DNA from: Candidatus Gemmiger faecavium
GTDB taxonomy: Bacteria > Bacillota > Clostridia > Oscillospirales > Ruminococcaceae
DNA length: 64,000 nucleotides
Reading direction: 5' to 3'
Assembly: GCA_019114415.1 (NCBI GenBank)
Contig: DXFO01000039.1
Span: forward strand, 27,149 to 91,148
The position numbers were made by a program, and so were the translations under genes. Below the pieces are notes generated by a model. The model was not told the DNA's origin. It did no database searches and was given only the letters and a program-made list of their open reading frames with translations. Shown one piece after another: positions 1 through 9,069 of this stretch; position 1 is the first letter of the stretch; every line of letters begins with the position of its first letter.

Positions 1-1
1 C

Positions 2-478
2 CTGTTCCTGGGCCTGCACGGCGGTATGCTGGGTGAGACCTGCATCGCCATGATCCTGGTGGGTCTGGCTTTCCTGCTGTTCACCCGCACCATCAGCTTT
101 GCCATCCCGGGCAGCATCGTCGGCACCGTCTTTGTGCTGACCCTGCTCACCACCGGCGATCTGCATGTCGCTCTGGCGGAGATCATGTCCGGCGGCCTGA
201 TGTTCGGCGCCGTCTTTATGGCTACCGACTATGTCACCAGCCCCTTCACCACCCGCGGCAAGCTGATCTACGGCGTGGTCATCGGTCTGCTCACCTTCCT
301 CATCCGCAACTTCGGCAGCATGAACGAAGGCATGAGCTACGCCATCCTGATGGGCAACCTGCTGACTCCCTGGTTCAACGCCTGGGGCCATCAGATCCCT
401 CTGGGACGTGCCAAACGCAAAAAGAAAGCTGACAAAAAGGCGGCCGCAGCCTCCGCCGGAAAGGGAGGGGCAGCATAA
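2..478 (+). CDS. rnfD: RnfD, electron transport complex membrane subunit (5' end outside window)
   Basis: C-terminal part of RnfD, a membrane subunit of the Rnf complex that passes electrons from reduced ferredoxin to NAD+ while exporting ions. The frame is already open at base 2, so the ATG at 26 is internal. The visible part has a G-G-M-L-G-E-T motif near its beginning, then several hydrophobic segments and a Lys/Ala-rich C-terminal tail. Its stop overlaps the next start by one base (TAATG). The following genes keep the usual D-G-E-A-B order, so rnfC is expected just upstream of the window. Identity rests on the motif and on the operon order. Confidence 0.93.
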   Translation: MFLGLHGGMLGETCIAMILVGLAFLLFTRTISFAIPGSIVGTVFVLTLLTTGDLHVALAEIMSGGLMFGAVFMATDYVTSPFTTRGKLIYGVVIGLLTFLIRNFGSMNEGMSYAILMGNLLTPWFNAWGHQIPLGRAKRKKKADKKAAAASAGKGGAA

Positions 479-1065
479 TGGCAAACAAACAGACAGCCGC
501 GCCGCAGGAAAGCGCGGTCAAGACCATGGTGGTGCCGGTCATCGTGCTGGTCGTGATCTGCGTGGTATGCAGCGCGATCCTGGCCGTGCTCAACGACATG
601 ACGGCCCCCATCATTGAGGAAAATACCCGTCTGGAGACCCTCAACTCCTATATTGAAGTCCTGCCCGAAGGCACCCAGGCCGAGGCCCTGACCCAGGTGG
701 AGGGGGATGCCCTCACCACCGAAGGCGTCGAGGGTGCAGCCTACACCGCCGACGGCGCAGCGGCCGTCAAGTCCGCCGCAGGCGGCTACTCCGGCAAGAC
801 GGTGACGGTCTACGTTGCCTTTGATTCTATGGGAACCATCACCAATATCAAGGTGGATGCCTCCACCCAGACTGCCGGCATCGGCACCAAGACCGGTGAC
901 GAGAGCTTCTACTCCGGCTTTGTGGGCTGGGACGGCTCCCAGCAGGTTTCCGCCGGCAGCCCGGTGGACGCCATCGCAGGTGCGACGGTATCCTCCAAGG
1001 CCGTTTTCACCGCAGTCAATCAGGCCATCGACTGCTATAACAATGAGCTGAAGGGGGTGGCGTAA
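478..1065 (+). CDS. rnfG: RnfG, FMN-binding subunit of the Rnf complex
   Basis: RnfG carries a covalently bound FMN on the outer face of the membrane and relays electrons within the Rnf complex. The 195-residue product has one N-terminal transmembrane segment (about residues 17-37) and an FMN-binding domain. The flavinylation motif is D-A-I-A-G-A-T-V-S with the acceptor Thr at 170 (family consensus S-G-A-T-x-[ST]; here the first position is Ala). It starts inside the rnfD stop and is followed with no gap by rnfE (TAAATG), so translation is likely coupled. An ApbE-type flavin transferase needed for the attachment is not in the window. Confidence 0.95.
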   Translation: MANKQTAAPQESAVKTMVVPVIVLVVICVVCSAILAVLNDMTAPIIEENTRLETLNSYIEVLPEGTQAEALTQVEGDALTTEGVEGAAYTADGAAAVKSAAGGYSGKTVTVYVAFDSMGTITNIKVDASTQTAGIGTKTGDESFYSGFVGWDGSQQVSAGSPVDAIAGATVSSKAVFTAVNQAIDCYNNELKGVA

Positions 1066-1749
1066 ATGGCCGAAAAGCAAAGCAAATGGCGGGTATTTAC
1101 CGCCGGTATCATCCGTGAAAACCCCGTTCTGCGCCTGGTCTTGGGCTGCTGCTCGGCTCTGGCCGTCACCACCACTGTGTCCGGTGCATTGGGCATGGGC
1201 CTGGCCATGACCTTCGTTCTGCTGGGCTCCAACATTGTTATCTCGGCTCTGCGCAAGGTCATCCCTGCCAAAGTCCATCTGCCCTGCTACATCGTCATCA
1301 TCGCCACCTTCGTTACCGTGGTCCAGATGGTGCTGCAGGCTTACGTGCCGGAACTGTATGATGCCCTGGGCGTTTTCCTGGCGCTGATCGTTGTCAACTG
1401 CATCATCCTCGGCCGTGCCGAGATGTTCGCCTGCAAGAATACCGTTATCGACTCCGCACTGGACGGCCTGGGCATGGGTATCGGCTACATCCTGACCATG
1501 GTGCTCATGTCCTCCATCCGTGAGATCATCGGCAACGGCAGCTGGATGGGCATCCAGATCATCCCCGAGTCGGTGGACCGCATGACGCTGATGAATCAGG
1601 CTCCCGGCGGCTTCTTCGTCTTTGGCTGCCTGATGGCGCTGTGCGTCTGGATCGAGAAAAAGACCAACCATCCCATTGAGCGCAAGACCTGCGGCGAGGC
1701 TCTTCTGGAAGAGCAGGAGACCGTGAAAGAAGGAGGTGCTGAACAGTGA
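1066..1749 (+). CDS. rnfE: RnfE, Rnf complex membrane subunit
   Basis: RnfE is one of the two homologous multi-span subunits (RnfA and RnfE) at the membrane core of the Rnf complex. The 227-residue product starts with a short basic stretch and then has about six hydrophobic helices; N-N-I-V/N-C-I-I-like Asn/Cys motifs within helices (for example V-V-N-C-I-I-L-G-R-A) match the family. It begins directly after the rnfG stop codon and its end overlaps the GTG of rnfA by four bases. The C-terminal 25 residues are charged and probably cytoplasmic. Confidence 0.95.
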   Translation: MAEKQSKWRVFTAGIIRENPVLRLVLGCCSALAVTTTVSGALGMGLAMTFVLLGSNIVISALRKVIPAKVHLPCYIVIIATFVTVVQMVLQAYVPELYDALGVFLALIVVNCIILGRAEMFACKNTVIDSALDGLGMGIGYILTMVLMSSIREIIGNGSWMGIQIIPESVDRMTLMNQAPGGFFVFGCLMALCVWIEKKTNHPIERKTCGEALLEEQETVKEGGAEQ

Positions 1750-2390
1750 GCGCGGAAAACATTGCAACCTTTGCTACGATCCTTTTCAGCATGATTCTGG
1801 TCAATAACTACGTGCTGGTCCAGTTCCTTGGCATCTGCCCCTTCCTGGGCGTTTCCAAAAAGCTGGATTCCTCGGTGGGCATGGGCATGGCGGTCATCGT
1901 CGTTATGCTCATTGCCACGGCTGTGACCTTCCCCATCCAGATCTTCCTGCTGGATGCCTATGACCTGGGCTATATGCAGACCATCATTTTCATTCTGGTC
2001 ATCGCGGTCCTGGTCCAGCTCATCGAGATCACCCTCAAATGCTACATCCCCGCGCTGTACAGCGCCCTGGGCGTTTACCTGCCCCTGATCACCACCAACT
2101 GCTGTGTTCTGGGCGTGACCATTCTGGCTGTGCAGGACTACTCCGGTGACATCGCCACCTACGGCTTCGGCTTTGCCTTTGCGGAGGCTCTGGTCTGCGC
2201 TGCCGGTGCGGGCATCGGCTTCCTGCTGGCCATGGTGCTGTTCTGCGGCGTGCGTCAGCGTGTGGAAAACGCCGACCCGCCCGAGTGCTTCAAGGGCCTG
2301 CCCATCACGCTGGTGGCTGCGGCCATCACCTCTCTGAGCTTCATGGGCTTCGGCGGGCTGGTCGAAAACATCGTCAACGCGATCTTGTAA
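1746..2390 (+). CDS. rnfA: RnfA, Rnf complex membrane subunit
   Basis: RnfA is the partner of RnfE in the membrane core of the Rnf ferredoxin:NAD+ oxidoreductase. The 214-residue product starts at a GTG overlapping the rnfE stop by four bases (GTGA) and preceded by AGGAGG. It has six predicted helices and the family signatures N-N-Y-V-L-V-Q-F-L-G-I-C-P-F-L-G near the N terminus and T-N-C-C-V-L-G-V in the middle, whose cysteines belong to the intramembrane Fe-S site of RnfA/RnfE. It is followed by 15 bases and then rnfB. Confidence 0.96.
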   Translation: MSAENIATFATILFSMILVNNYVLVQFLGICPFLGVSKKLDSSVGMGMAVIVVMLIATAVTFPIQIFLLDAYDLGYMQTIIFILVIAVLVQLIEITLKCYIPALYSALGVYLPLITTNCCVLGVTILAVQDYSGDIATYGFGFAFAEALVCAAGAGIGFLLAMVLFCGVRQRVENADPPECFKGLPITLVAAAITSLSFMGFGGLVENIVNAIL

Positions 2391-2405
2391 GGGGGATTTG
2401 AGGAT

Positions 2406-3251
2406 ATGATTACAGCGAATCCGATCGTCTTTGCGGTGATCGTGCTGGCGGTGCTGGGCTTGGCAGGCAGTGTGATTCTGGTTCTGGCCTCCAAGTTCAT
2501 GGCCGTTTATGAAGATCCCCGCATTGCCGAGATCAACGAATGCCTGGCGGGCGCCAACTGCGGCGGCTGCGGCTATGCAGGCTGTGCGGACTATGCCAAG
2601 GCCATCGTTATGGACGGTGCACCCACCCATAAATGCGCTCCCGGCGGTGACAAGACTGCCGATGCCATCAACCGCATCATGGGCGCGGAGGAGAGCAACC
2701 GCCCCAGCATGCGCGCTTTTGTCTCCTGTAACGGCGGCAAAAACTGCGGCGTGCGGTTTGAGTATCACGGCGTGCAGAGCTGCGCTGCCGCGGCTTCGGT
2801 GGCGGGCGGCCCCACGGCCTGCTCCTTCGGCTGCCTGGGCTTCGGCGACTGCGTCAATGCCTGCATGTTCCACGCCCTCAGCATCAAGGACGGCGTGGCG
2901 GTTGTTGACCGCGACCTGTGCACCGGCTGCTCTGCCTGTACCCGTGCCTGCCCCCGCGGCCTGCTGAAGATGAAACCGGTCGCCCCGCAGCCTGCGGTGC
3001 TCTGCCGCAACAAGGAACGCGGTGCGGGCGTCGTCAAGGCCTGCAAGACCGGCTGTATTGCCTGCGGCATCTGCGTCAAGAACTGCCCGCAGGAGGCCAT
3101 CTTCCTGCGCAACAACGTGGCCCGTATCGATTACACCAAGTGCAACGGCTGCGGTACCTGCGTGGACAAGTGCCCCAAGAAGGTCATCCACTGGGTCGAG
3201 GGCGGTCCTACCTCCGTCGACGCTCCGGTACCCGATTACGCGGTGCTGTAA
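2406..3251 (+). CDS. rnfB: RnfB, polyferredoxin subunit of the Rnf complex
   Basis: RnfB is the likely entry point for electrons from ferredoxin. The 281-residue product has an N-terminal transmembrane anchor (about residues 6-30), then the Fe-S domain motif C46-x5-C52-G-G-C55-x4-C60 with a further Cys at 77, and downstream several ferredoxin-type C-x2-C-x2-C-x3-C-P clusters (for example C-T-G-C-S-A-C-T-R-A-C-P, C-I-A-C-G-I-C-V-K-N-C-P and C-N-G-C-G-T-C-V-D-K-C-P). It is the last gene of the operon; a strong terminator hairpin starts about 20 bases after the stop. Confidence 0.96.
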   Translation: MITANPIVFAVIVLAVLGLAGSVILVLASKFMAVYEDPRIAEINECLAGANCGGCGYAGCADYAKAIVMDGAPTHKCAPGGDKTADAINRIMGAEESNRPSMRAFVSCNGGKNCGVRFEYHGVQSCAAAASVAGGPTACSFGCLGFGDCVNACMFHALSIKDGVAVVDRDLCTGCSACTRACPRGLLKMKPVAPQPAVLCRNKERGAGVVKACKTGCIACGICVKNCPQEAIFLRNNVARIDYTKCNGCGTCVDKCPKKVIHWVEGGPTSVDAPVPDYAVL

Positions 3252-3268
3252 CGCGCTGACCCAACCTT

Positions 3269-3337
3269 AAAATCAAAGGCCCCGGCCCTCGGGATTTCTC
3301 TTGCAGAGAAAAAAATGAGGGCCGGGGCTTGATTTTT
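3269..3337 (+). terminator. Rho-independent terminator of the rnf operon
   Basis: Inverted repeat GCCCCGGCCCTC (3279-3290) / GAGGGCCGGGGC (3317-3328), extended by AAATCAAAG / CTTGATTT flanks, followed by T residues. The loop is long (26 bases) and A-rich. The 3' arm overlaps the -35 of the next promoter. Confidence 0.85.
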
Positions 3338-3357
3338 GAAAAAGGCTGTGCTATAAT
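3329..3357 (+). promoter_or_regulatory. Sigma-A-type promoter of tRNA-Val
   Basis: TTGATT (3329-3334), 17-base spacer, TATAAT (3352-3357) preceded by TGC (extended -10). The predicted start lies a few bases before the tRNA at 3370. The -35 is embedded in the 3' side of the rnf terminator. Confidence 0.7.
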
Positions 3358-3369
3358 CTCCTTTGTTAC

Positions 3370-3446
3370 GGATGATTAGCTCAGCTGGTTAGAGCGCTGC
3401 GTTCACATCGCAGAGGTCGAGGGTTCGAGTCCCCCATCCTCCACCA
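3370..3446 (+). tRNA. tRNA-Val (anticodon CAC)
   Basis: Cloverleaf can be folded by eye: D-arm GCTC/GAGC, anticodon stem CTGCG/CGCAG around loop TTCACAT (anticodon CAC, reads GUG), T-loop TTCGAGT, encoded CCA. Two stem mismatches are present: T4 opposite C69 in the acceptor stem (GGATGAT against ATCCTCC) and A50 opposite C64 in the T-stem (GAGGG against CCCCC). The gene has its own promoter and terminator, so it is probably expressed. Confidence 0.9.
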
Positions 3447-3483
3447 GAATCCCGCAGACGATGTTTCGTCTGCGGGATTTTTT
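3447..3483 (+). terminator. Terminator of tRNA-Val
   Basis: Near-perfect hairpin AATCCCGCAGACGA / TCGTCTGCGGGATT followed by TTTT, directly after the CCA of the tRNA. Confidence 0.92.
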
Positions 3484-3759
3484 GTGCTGTTTTGTCGGCC
3501 TCCGCAAGGCGGTGAAAGCGCGCCGCAAAAACCGGCGCTGTATCGCGAGCAATCGGTGAAAAAAAGATGCGCCCGGGTTTGCGGAGGGGAAAGCGGCATG
3601 CTATAACAGGGATAAATTGCGGCTATGACTATCGCTTTTACGTAACATCTTGCCATTCCGGCAGTGTCAGCCCGGCAAGGCGTCCGATGTGCAGCGGCAC
3701 CCTTTCGGTGCTTTAGGGTATCATAAATCAGACATTACAACAGAAAGGCGGCGGCGCAG

Positions 3760-4470
3760 ATGATCCGCATCGCCATTGTTGAGGATGACCCTCAGGTCCG
3801 GGAACAGCTTGCGGGATATGTGTGGCGGTATGAGCGCCAGTTCGGCAAGATGTTTGAGCTGACCACCTTTGAGGACGGGGAGGAGATCGTCACCGACTAC
3901 CGGGCGGCGTACGACATTATCCTGCTGGACGTACAGATGCGGCATATGGACGGCATGGCCGCCGCAGAGGCCATCCGCAAGGCTGACAAGGACGTCATTC
4001 TGATCTTCATCACCAACATGGCGCAGTTTGCCATCCGCGGCTATGCGGTGGACGCGCTGGATTACGTCCTCAAGCCGGTACCGTACTTTGCCTTTTCCCA
4101 GCAGCTGCAAAAGGCGGTGGATCGCCTGCGCAAACGCCGCAAGACTTTTCTGACGGTCCCCATCGACGGCGGCCTGCGCCGCATTGATGTGAACACCATC
4201 TATTACCTGGAAAGCGAGGGGCATTCCGTCCGTTTTTATACGGAGGACGGGGAGAGCCTTGCGCCCGGAAGCCTGAAAAGCTATGAGGAAAAGCTGGCAG
4301 ACAAGCCCTTTGCCCGCTGCAACAGCGGCTACCTTGTCAATCTGGAGCAGGTGATGGAAGTCCAGCAAAACACCGTGCAGGTGGGGCCCTATGCCCTCCA
4401 GATCAGCCGCCCCAAAAAGAAAGCCTTTCTGGAAGCACTGACGGATTACATCGGAGGCAGCGTGAAATGA
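3760..4470 (+). CDS. LytTR-family response regulator
   Basis: Cytoplasmic response regulator of the AgrA/ComE/LytR class. Residues 1-120 form a receiver domain with the acidic pocket D9-D10, phosphoacceptor D57 (I-L-L-D-V-Q-M), T85 and K105 (V-L-K-P). Residues about 137-232 form a LytTR DNA-binding domain (Y-Y-L-E-S-E-G-H-S-V to L-Q-I-S-R-P-K-K-K). The end overlaps the histidine kinase start by four bases (ATGA), so both are made from one transcript. The 270 bases upstream hold no gene. A possible target with two LytTR-like boxes lies in front of the glycosidase genes downstream; no autoinducer peptide gene was found beside the pair. Confidence 0.93.
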   Translation: MIRIAIVEDDPQVREQLAGYVWRYERQFGKMFELTTFEDGEEIVTDYRAAYDIILLDVQMRHMDGMAAAEAIRKADKDVILIFITNMAQFAIRGYAVDALDYVLKPVPYFAFSQQLQKAVDRLRKRRKTFLTVPIDGGLRRIDVNTIYYLESEGHSVRFYTEDGESLAPGSLKSYEEKLADKPFARCNSGYLVNLEQVMEVQQNTVQVGPYALQISRPKKKAFLEALTDYIGGSVK

Positions 4471-5759
4471 CCATCCTGCCCGATATTCCCCGTCTGTATA
4501 CGGCTCTGGCCGAATGGCTGGCCTGCCTGATGTACATTATCGCCCTGCGCCGGCGGTTCGGGCGCACCGGGACCATCCTGATCGCCGGAGGCTGGCTGGC
4601 GGGGCTCAGCGTATTTTTGCAGGTCACGGGCAACGTGCCGCTGGCCTGGTGGATCCCCTGCATGGCGGCCGCCGTGGTGGGAATGTACAGCCTTTTGTAT
4701 TTGTGCTGCTCCCTGTCCGCCCGTGAGGCCGGCTACTGCTGTGCGCGGGCGTTTATTCTGGCGGAGTTTGCCGCCAGCCTGGAATGGCAGATCCACTGCC
4801 TGCTGTGGCCCCAGCGTGGGGCATGGGAACCCTTGCCGCTGCTTTTGCTGATCGTGATCTACGCCGGTGTATATGGCTTTGTCTACCGGTTTGAATTCCG
4901 CCGTGTCCGGCGCAGACCGGAACTGGGCATTACCCGCCGCGCTCTGAGCAGTGCCGTTGTCATGGCCTTGGCAGCCTTTGCCGTCAGCAACTTTGCCTTT
5001 GCTCAGACGGGGGAGGCTACCATGGACCTGTTCTATATCCGTACGCTGGTGGACCTGGCGGGCGTGCTGGTCCTTTCCATCCAGCAGGAACAGCTGATGG
5101 AAGCAAGCCTGCACCGGGAACTGGAAGCTATGGACAACGTCCTCCACCGCCAGTATGAGCAGTACCAGCAAAGCAGGGAGAGCATCCGCCTCATCAACCG
5201 GCACTGCCACGATCTCAAATTGCAGATCGCGGCCATCCGTGCCGAGCAGGACCCCGGCAAACAGGCGGCGGCCCTGGACGAGATGGAAAGCGGCATCCGC
5301 ATGTGCGAGGCCCAGAACAAGACCGGCAACCCGGTCCTGGATACCCTTCTGACGGCAAAAAGCCTGTACTGCCAGCAGCACGACATCAACTTTACCTGTG
5401 TGGCGGACGGTCATCTGCTGGACTTCATGCCCACGGGAGATATCTGCACCATTGTGGGCACCGCCCTGGACAACGCCACCGAGAGCGTCCAGACCCTGGC
5501 GGACCCGGAAAAACGGCTGATCCGAACGGCCATTTATGCCCAGCACGGTTTTGTCATGCTGCGGTTTGAAAACTACTGTGAGACAGAGGTCAAACTGGAT
5601 GCCGACGGCATGCCGCCCCACGGCTACGGCGTGCGGACGGTGCGTGCCGCGGCGGAAAAGTACGGCGGTACCATGACGGTCCACTGTGAGGACAACTGGT
5701 TTATCCTGCGGGTTTTGCTCCCGCACCGGAGTGAAAAAACGGGCAGGGCGCAGCAATGA
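4467..5759 (+). CDS. GHKL-type sensor histidine kinase (AgrC-like)
   Basis: Partner kinase of the LytTR regulator. The 430-residue product has about six transmembrane helices (residues 1-205), a short coiled linker, and the phosphoacceptor segment N-R-H-C-H248-D-L-K typical of AgrC/CitA-like kinases. The ATPase domain has the N-box around N336 (A-L-D-N-A-T-E-S) and the G-box G-Y-G-V-R-T (387-392). The signal cannot be told from the sequence; the six-span sensor is of the kind used for peptide or small-molecule signals. A hairpin terminator follows the gene. Confidence 0.92.
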   Translation: MTILPDIPRLYTALAEWLACLMYIIALRRRFGRTGTILIAGGWLAGLSVFLQVTGNVPLAWWIPCMAAAVVGMYSLLYLCCSLSAREAGYCCARAFILAEFAASLEWQIHCLLWPQRGAWEPLPLLLLIVIYAGVYGFVYRFEFRRVRRRPELGITRRALSSAVVMALAAFAVSNFAFAQTGEATMDLFYIRTLVDLAGVLVLSIQQEQLMEASLHRELEAMDNVLHRQYEQYQQSRESIRLINRHCHDLKLQIAAIRAEQDPGKQAAALDEMESGIRMCEAQNKTGNPVLDTLLTAKSLYCQQHDINFTCVADGHLLDFMPTGDICTIVGTALDNATESVQTLADPEKRLIRTAIYAQHGFVMLRFENYCETEVKLDADGMPPHGYGVRTVRAAAEKYGGTMTVHCEDNWFILRVLLPHRSEKTGRAQQ

Positions 5760-5796
5760 CAAAAGGGAATGTACCCTGAAAATGACGAATAACGGC

Positions 5797-5825
5797 AAAG
5801 GCCGGCGCATGGCGCCGGCCTTTGT
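5797..5825 (+). terminator. Terminator after the two-component operon
   Basis: Perfect hairpin AAAGGCCGGCGC / GCGCCGGCCTTT with a three-base loop (5797-5823). The T-tract is short. Confidence 0.75.
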
Positions 5826-5924
5826 ACGTGCAGGATGCACAAAGGGCTTTCGGTCAAACTTGTGCGAAATGTATATGAAAATTTTGTAAAAAAGCGGTGC
5901 AAAAACAATTTATGCTTCAAAAAT

Positions 5925-5955
5925 GGCAGTTTTTGAAATAACCGTAGACAGTTCT
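5925..5955 (+). promoter_or_regulatory. Candidate LytTR-type direct repeats
   Basis: GGCAGTTTTTG (5925-5935) and GACAGTTCTTTG (5947-5958) place two CAGTT cores 22 bases apart, i.e. two helical turns, with the second overlapping the -35. LytTR regulators such as AgrA bind ACAGTT-type direct repeats with about 21-base spacing just upstream of the -35. That the neighbouring regulator binds here is inference. Confidence 0.35.
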
Positions 5956-5974
5956 TTGTGAATATCGATATAAT
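5945..5974 (+). promoter_or_regulatory. Promoter of the glycosidase cluster
   Basis: TAGACA (5945-5950), 18-base spacer, TATAAT (5969-5974), about 68 bases before the start codon at 6043. The suboptimal -35 and spacer fit an activated promoter. Confidence 0.55.
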
Positions 5975-6042
5975 AATTTTGCTTCATGAAGGTGGCGCGC
6001 GACCCTTCATCGTGTAAACCGAACAACAAGGAGGAAAATAAC

Positions 6043-8939
6043 ATGTTGGCTATCAACATCGATGATGTATTGAATGTGCTGACAACGGTTGCACCGTATT
6101 TGATCGGATTCGGGATTGTTTTGGTCATCGCCATCATCGCAATGATTGCCTGCAAAAAGCAGAGCAAGGCTAAAAAGTATATGGTCCGCAGCCAGGCCGG
6201 TATGGCAATTCTGCTGGCTTTTGGCATTGTGGCAAACCTGATCGCCTTTGGCCCCATGTCCACCATGATCTCTCTGGCTACCGGCGGCGGTACCATTTCT
6301 GAAGAGTCCACCGACACAGCCACTGCGCTGTGCACCAACATTGCGGAAGAAGGCATCGTCCTGCTGAAGAATGACGACAGCACGCTGCCTCTGGCTTCCG
6401 GCGACAACATCAACGTCTTTGGCTGGGCATCCACCAATCCCTGCTACGGCGGCACCGGTTCCGGCGCGCTGAGCGAGGCGTTCCCCATGGTCAGCCTGCT
6501 GGATGGCCTGAAGAATGCCGGCCTGAACCCCAACCAGGAACTGGTCTCTACACCAACTACAAGGCGGACCGTCCCGTGGTCGGCATGTGGAGCGGTGACT
6601 GGACTCTGCCTGAGCCCGCAGTCAGCCTCTATACCGACGAAATGATGGAAAACGCCAAGGCCTACTCTGACACGGCCATGATCGTTATCACCCGCGTCGG
6701 CGGCGAAGGCGCCGACCTGCCCACCGATATGTACGCGCTGGCCAACGGCACCGCGTAGGATGTGGGCTACGACCAGGTCTACGACGACACCCTCAACGAG
6801 GGCGCCGACTGGGACCAGGGCGACACCTACCTGAACCTCAGCAACCAGGAAGAGGCTATGATCGACCTGGTCTGCCAGAACTTTGACAAGGTCATCGTCG
6901 TTTACAACGGCGACAACACCATGGAGCTGGGCTTTGTGGAAGAGCATCCCCAGATCAAGAGCGTTCTGTGGTGCCCCGGCACCGGTCAGTCCGGCTTCAC
7001 CGGCCTGGGCAATATCATCTCCGGTGCGGTGAACCCCTCTGCCAAGACCACCGATACCTTTGTCTATGACCTGACTGCCACCCCGACCTGGAACAACTTC
7101 GGCATGATGCAGTACACCAACATGGACGAGTTCGCTGTGGACGGCACCCTGCCTTCCTTCGTCAACTACGCGGAAAACATCTACGTCGGCTACAAGTTCT
7201 ATGAGACTGCCGCTGTGGAGGGCCTCATCGACTACGACACCACCGTGCAGTATCCCTTCGGCTACGGCCTCAGCTACACCTCTTTCTCTCAGAAGCTCAA
7301 CGGCGTGACCGAGGCTGACGGCGTCATCACCGTGAGTGTCACTGTCACCAACACCGGTTCCGTGGCCGGCAAGGACGTTGTGGAAGTCTACTACAACCCG
7401 CCCTACACCAACGGCGGCATTGAAAAGGCTTCCGCCAACCTGATCGGCTTTGCCAAGACCGCTCAGCTGGAACCCGGTGCGTCCGAGAATGTCACCATCC
7501 AGTTCAACGTGGAAGATATGGCTTCCTATGACGACCGAAACGCCAAAGCCTATGTGCTGGAGGCGGGCGACTACATCATCTCCATCAACTCCGACTCTCA
7601 CACCATCATCGACAGCAGCGTCTACAACGTTCCCGCTACCATCACCTACAGCGGCGACAACAAGCGCTCCTCCGATGAAGTGGACGCCACCAACCAGTTC
7701 GACTATGCCCGCGGCACCGCGACCTACCTGTCCCGCGCCGACGGCTTCGCAAACTATGCACAGGCTACCGCGGCACCCACCAGCTACGAGATGCCTGCCG
7801 ACTCCAAGGCGACCTTCTACAACATCTCCAACTACGACGCATCCGCGGATGAAGATCCCAACGCCGAGGCTCCCGTCACCGGCGCCGAGGGCGACATCCA
7901 GCTGGTCGAGCTGCGCGGCCTGGATTACGACGATCCCATGTGGGACAGCCTGCTGGACCAGATGACCGTGGATGAGATGAACTCTCTGATCTCTCTGGGC
8001 GGCTACCAGACCAACAGCATCGACAGCATCGGTAAGGTCCGCACCAACGACTGCGACGGTCCTGCTTCCATCAACAACAACTTCACCGGCACCGGCTCCA
8101 TCGGTTTCCCGGCTGCCGTCATGATCGCCAACACCTGGAACGTGGATATCGCCACCGCTTTCGGTGACAGCATCGGCCAGATGGCTGACGAGATGGCCGT
8201 CTCCGGCTGGTATGCACCTGCCATGAACATCCACCGCTCCGCTTTCGCCGGCCGTAACTTCGAGTACTACTCCGAGGACGGCTTCCTGTCCGGCCAGATG
8301 GCTGCCCATGCCGTCCAGGGCGCTGCCCAGCACGGCGTCTACACCTACGTCAAGCACTTTGCCATGAACGACCAGGAGACCAACCGCTGCGGTATGCTGT
8401 GCACCTGGTCCACCGAGCAGGCCATGCGCGAGATCTACTTCAAGCCCTTCGAGATCGCCATCAAGCAGGGCAATGCGGGCGCCGTCATGTCCTCCTTCAA
8501 CTACATCGGCAACCGCTGGGCCGGCGGCACCAAGGAACTGTGCCAGACCCTCCTGCGTGACGAGTGGGGCTTCCAGGGCTTTGTCCTGACCGACTACTTC
8601 GGCGTTTACGGCTACATGAGCGCCGATCAGGGCGTCCGCAACGGCACCGACTGCATGCTGGTCAACTATCCCACCGAGACCAGCCTGGTGGGCAGCCTGA
8701 CCGATGGCAACATCAGCAACGGCGGCCTGCAGGCCATGCGCACCGCTACCCATAACATCCTGTACACGGTGGTCAACTCCCGCGCTTACACCGAGGAGAA
8801 CCTGAACCCCGGCATGGAAGGCTGGCAGATCGCTGCCATCGCCATCGACGTGGTGCTGGCACTGGTCATCGTCGTGCTGGAGATCGCAGTCATCAAAAAG
8901 GGCTACGACAAGCGCAAGAAAGAGGAAGTCGAAGTCTGA
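6043..8939 (+). pseudogene. Membrane-anchored GH3 glycosidase with swapped domain order, broken by a frameshift and an amber codon
   Basis: The start is the ATG at 6043 behind AAGGAGG. Two transmembrane helices (about residues 16-38 and 52-72) are followed by the GH3 C-terminal sandwich domain (E-E-G-I-V-L-L-K-N), a fibronectin-III-like domain (P-F-G-Y-G-L-S-Y-T), then the GH3 barrel domain (K-H-F-A-M-N-D-Q-E; nucleophile motif V-L-T-D-Y-F) and a C-terminal helix with a Lys-rich end. This inverted order is known from some rumen clostridial beta-glucosidases. The frame is lost between 6546 and 6549 (one base short) and a TAG stands at 6756-6758 where Gln (CAG) would fit. Restoring both gives one 965-residue protein. 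From the GTG at 6762 a 725-residue piece is still open. Either a decaying gene or assembly errors. Confidence 0.85.
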
Positions 8940-9069
8940 TCTGACCGCAAGGCTTCTTCAAAAACCAATCGTTTGAAATTCTGACAACGGGATAACCGGC
9001 TGCGTCTGGCTTCTGCTTGCAGGCAGGCGCCGGGCGCAGCCCATTTATCCGGGAAGGGAGCATTCCATT

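Noticed and set aside
3381..3656. Minus-strand ORF of 91 codons ending in W-R-M-G-D-S-N-P-R-P-L-R-C-E-R-S-A-L-T-S
   Set aside because: It is the reverse complement of tRNA-Val and its flanks, a well-known spurious translation.
6756..6758. TAG read as pyrrolysine or suppressed
   Set aside because: The same gene also carries a frameshift 200 bases earlier, so recoding alone would not give a full protein; simple decay or sequence error is more likely.
6444..8753. Minus-strand ORF of 769 codons
   Set aside because: Antisense to the GH3 gene; the open frame follows from codon bias of the real gene.
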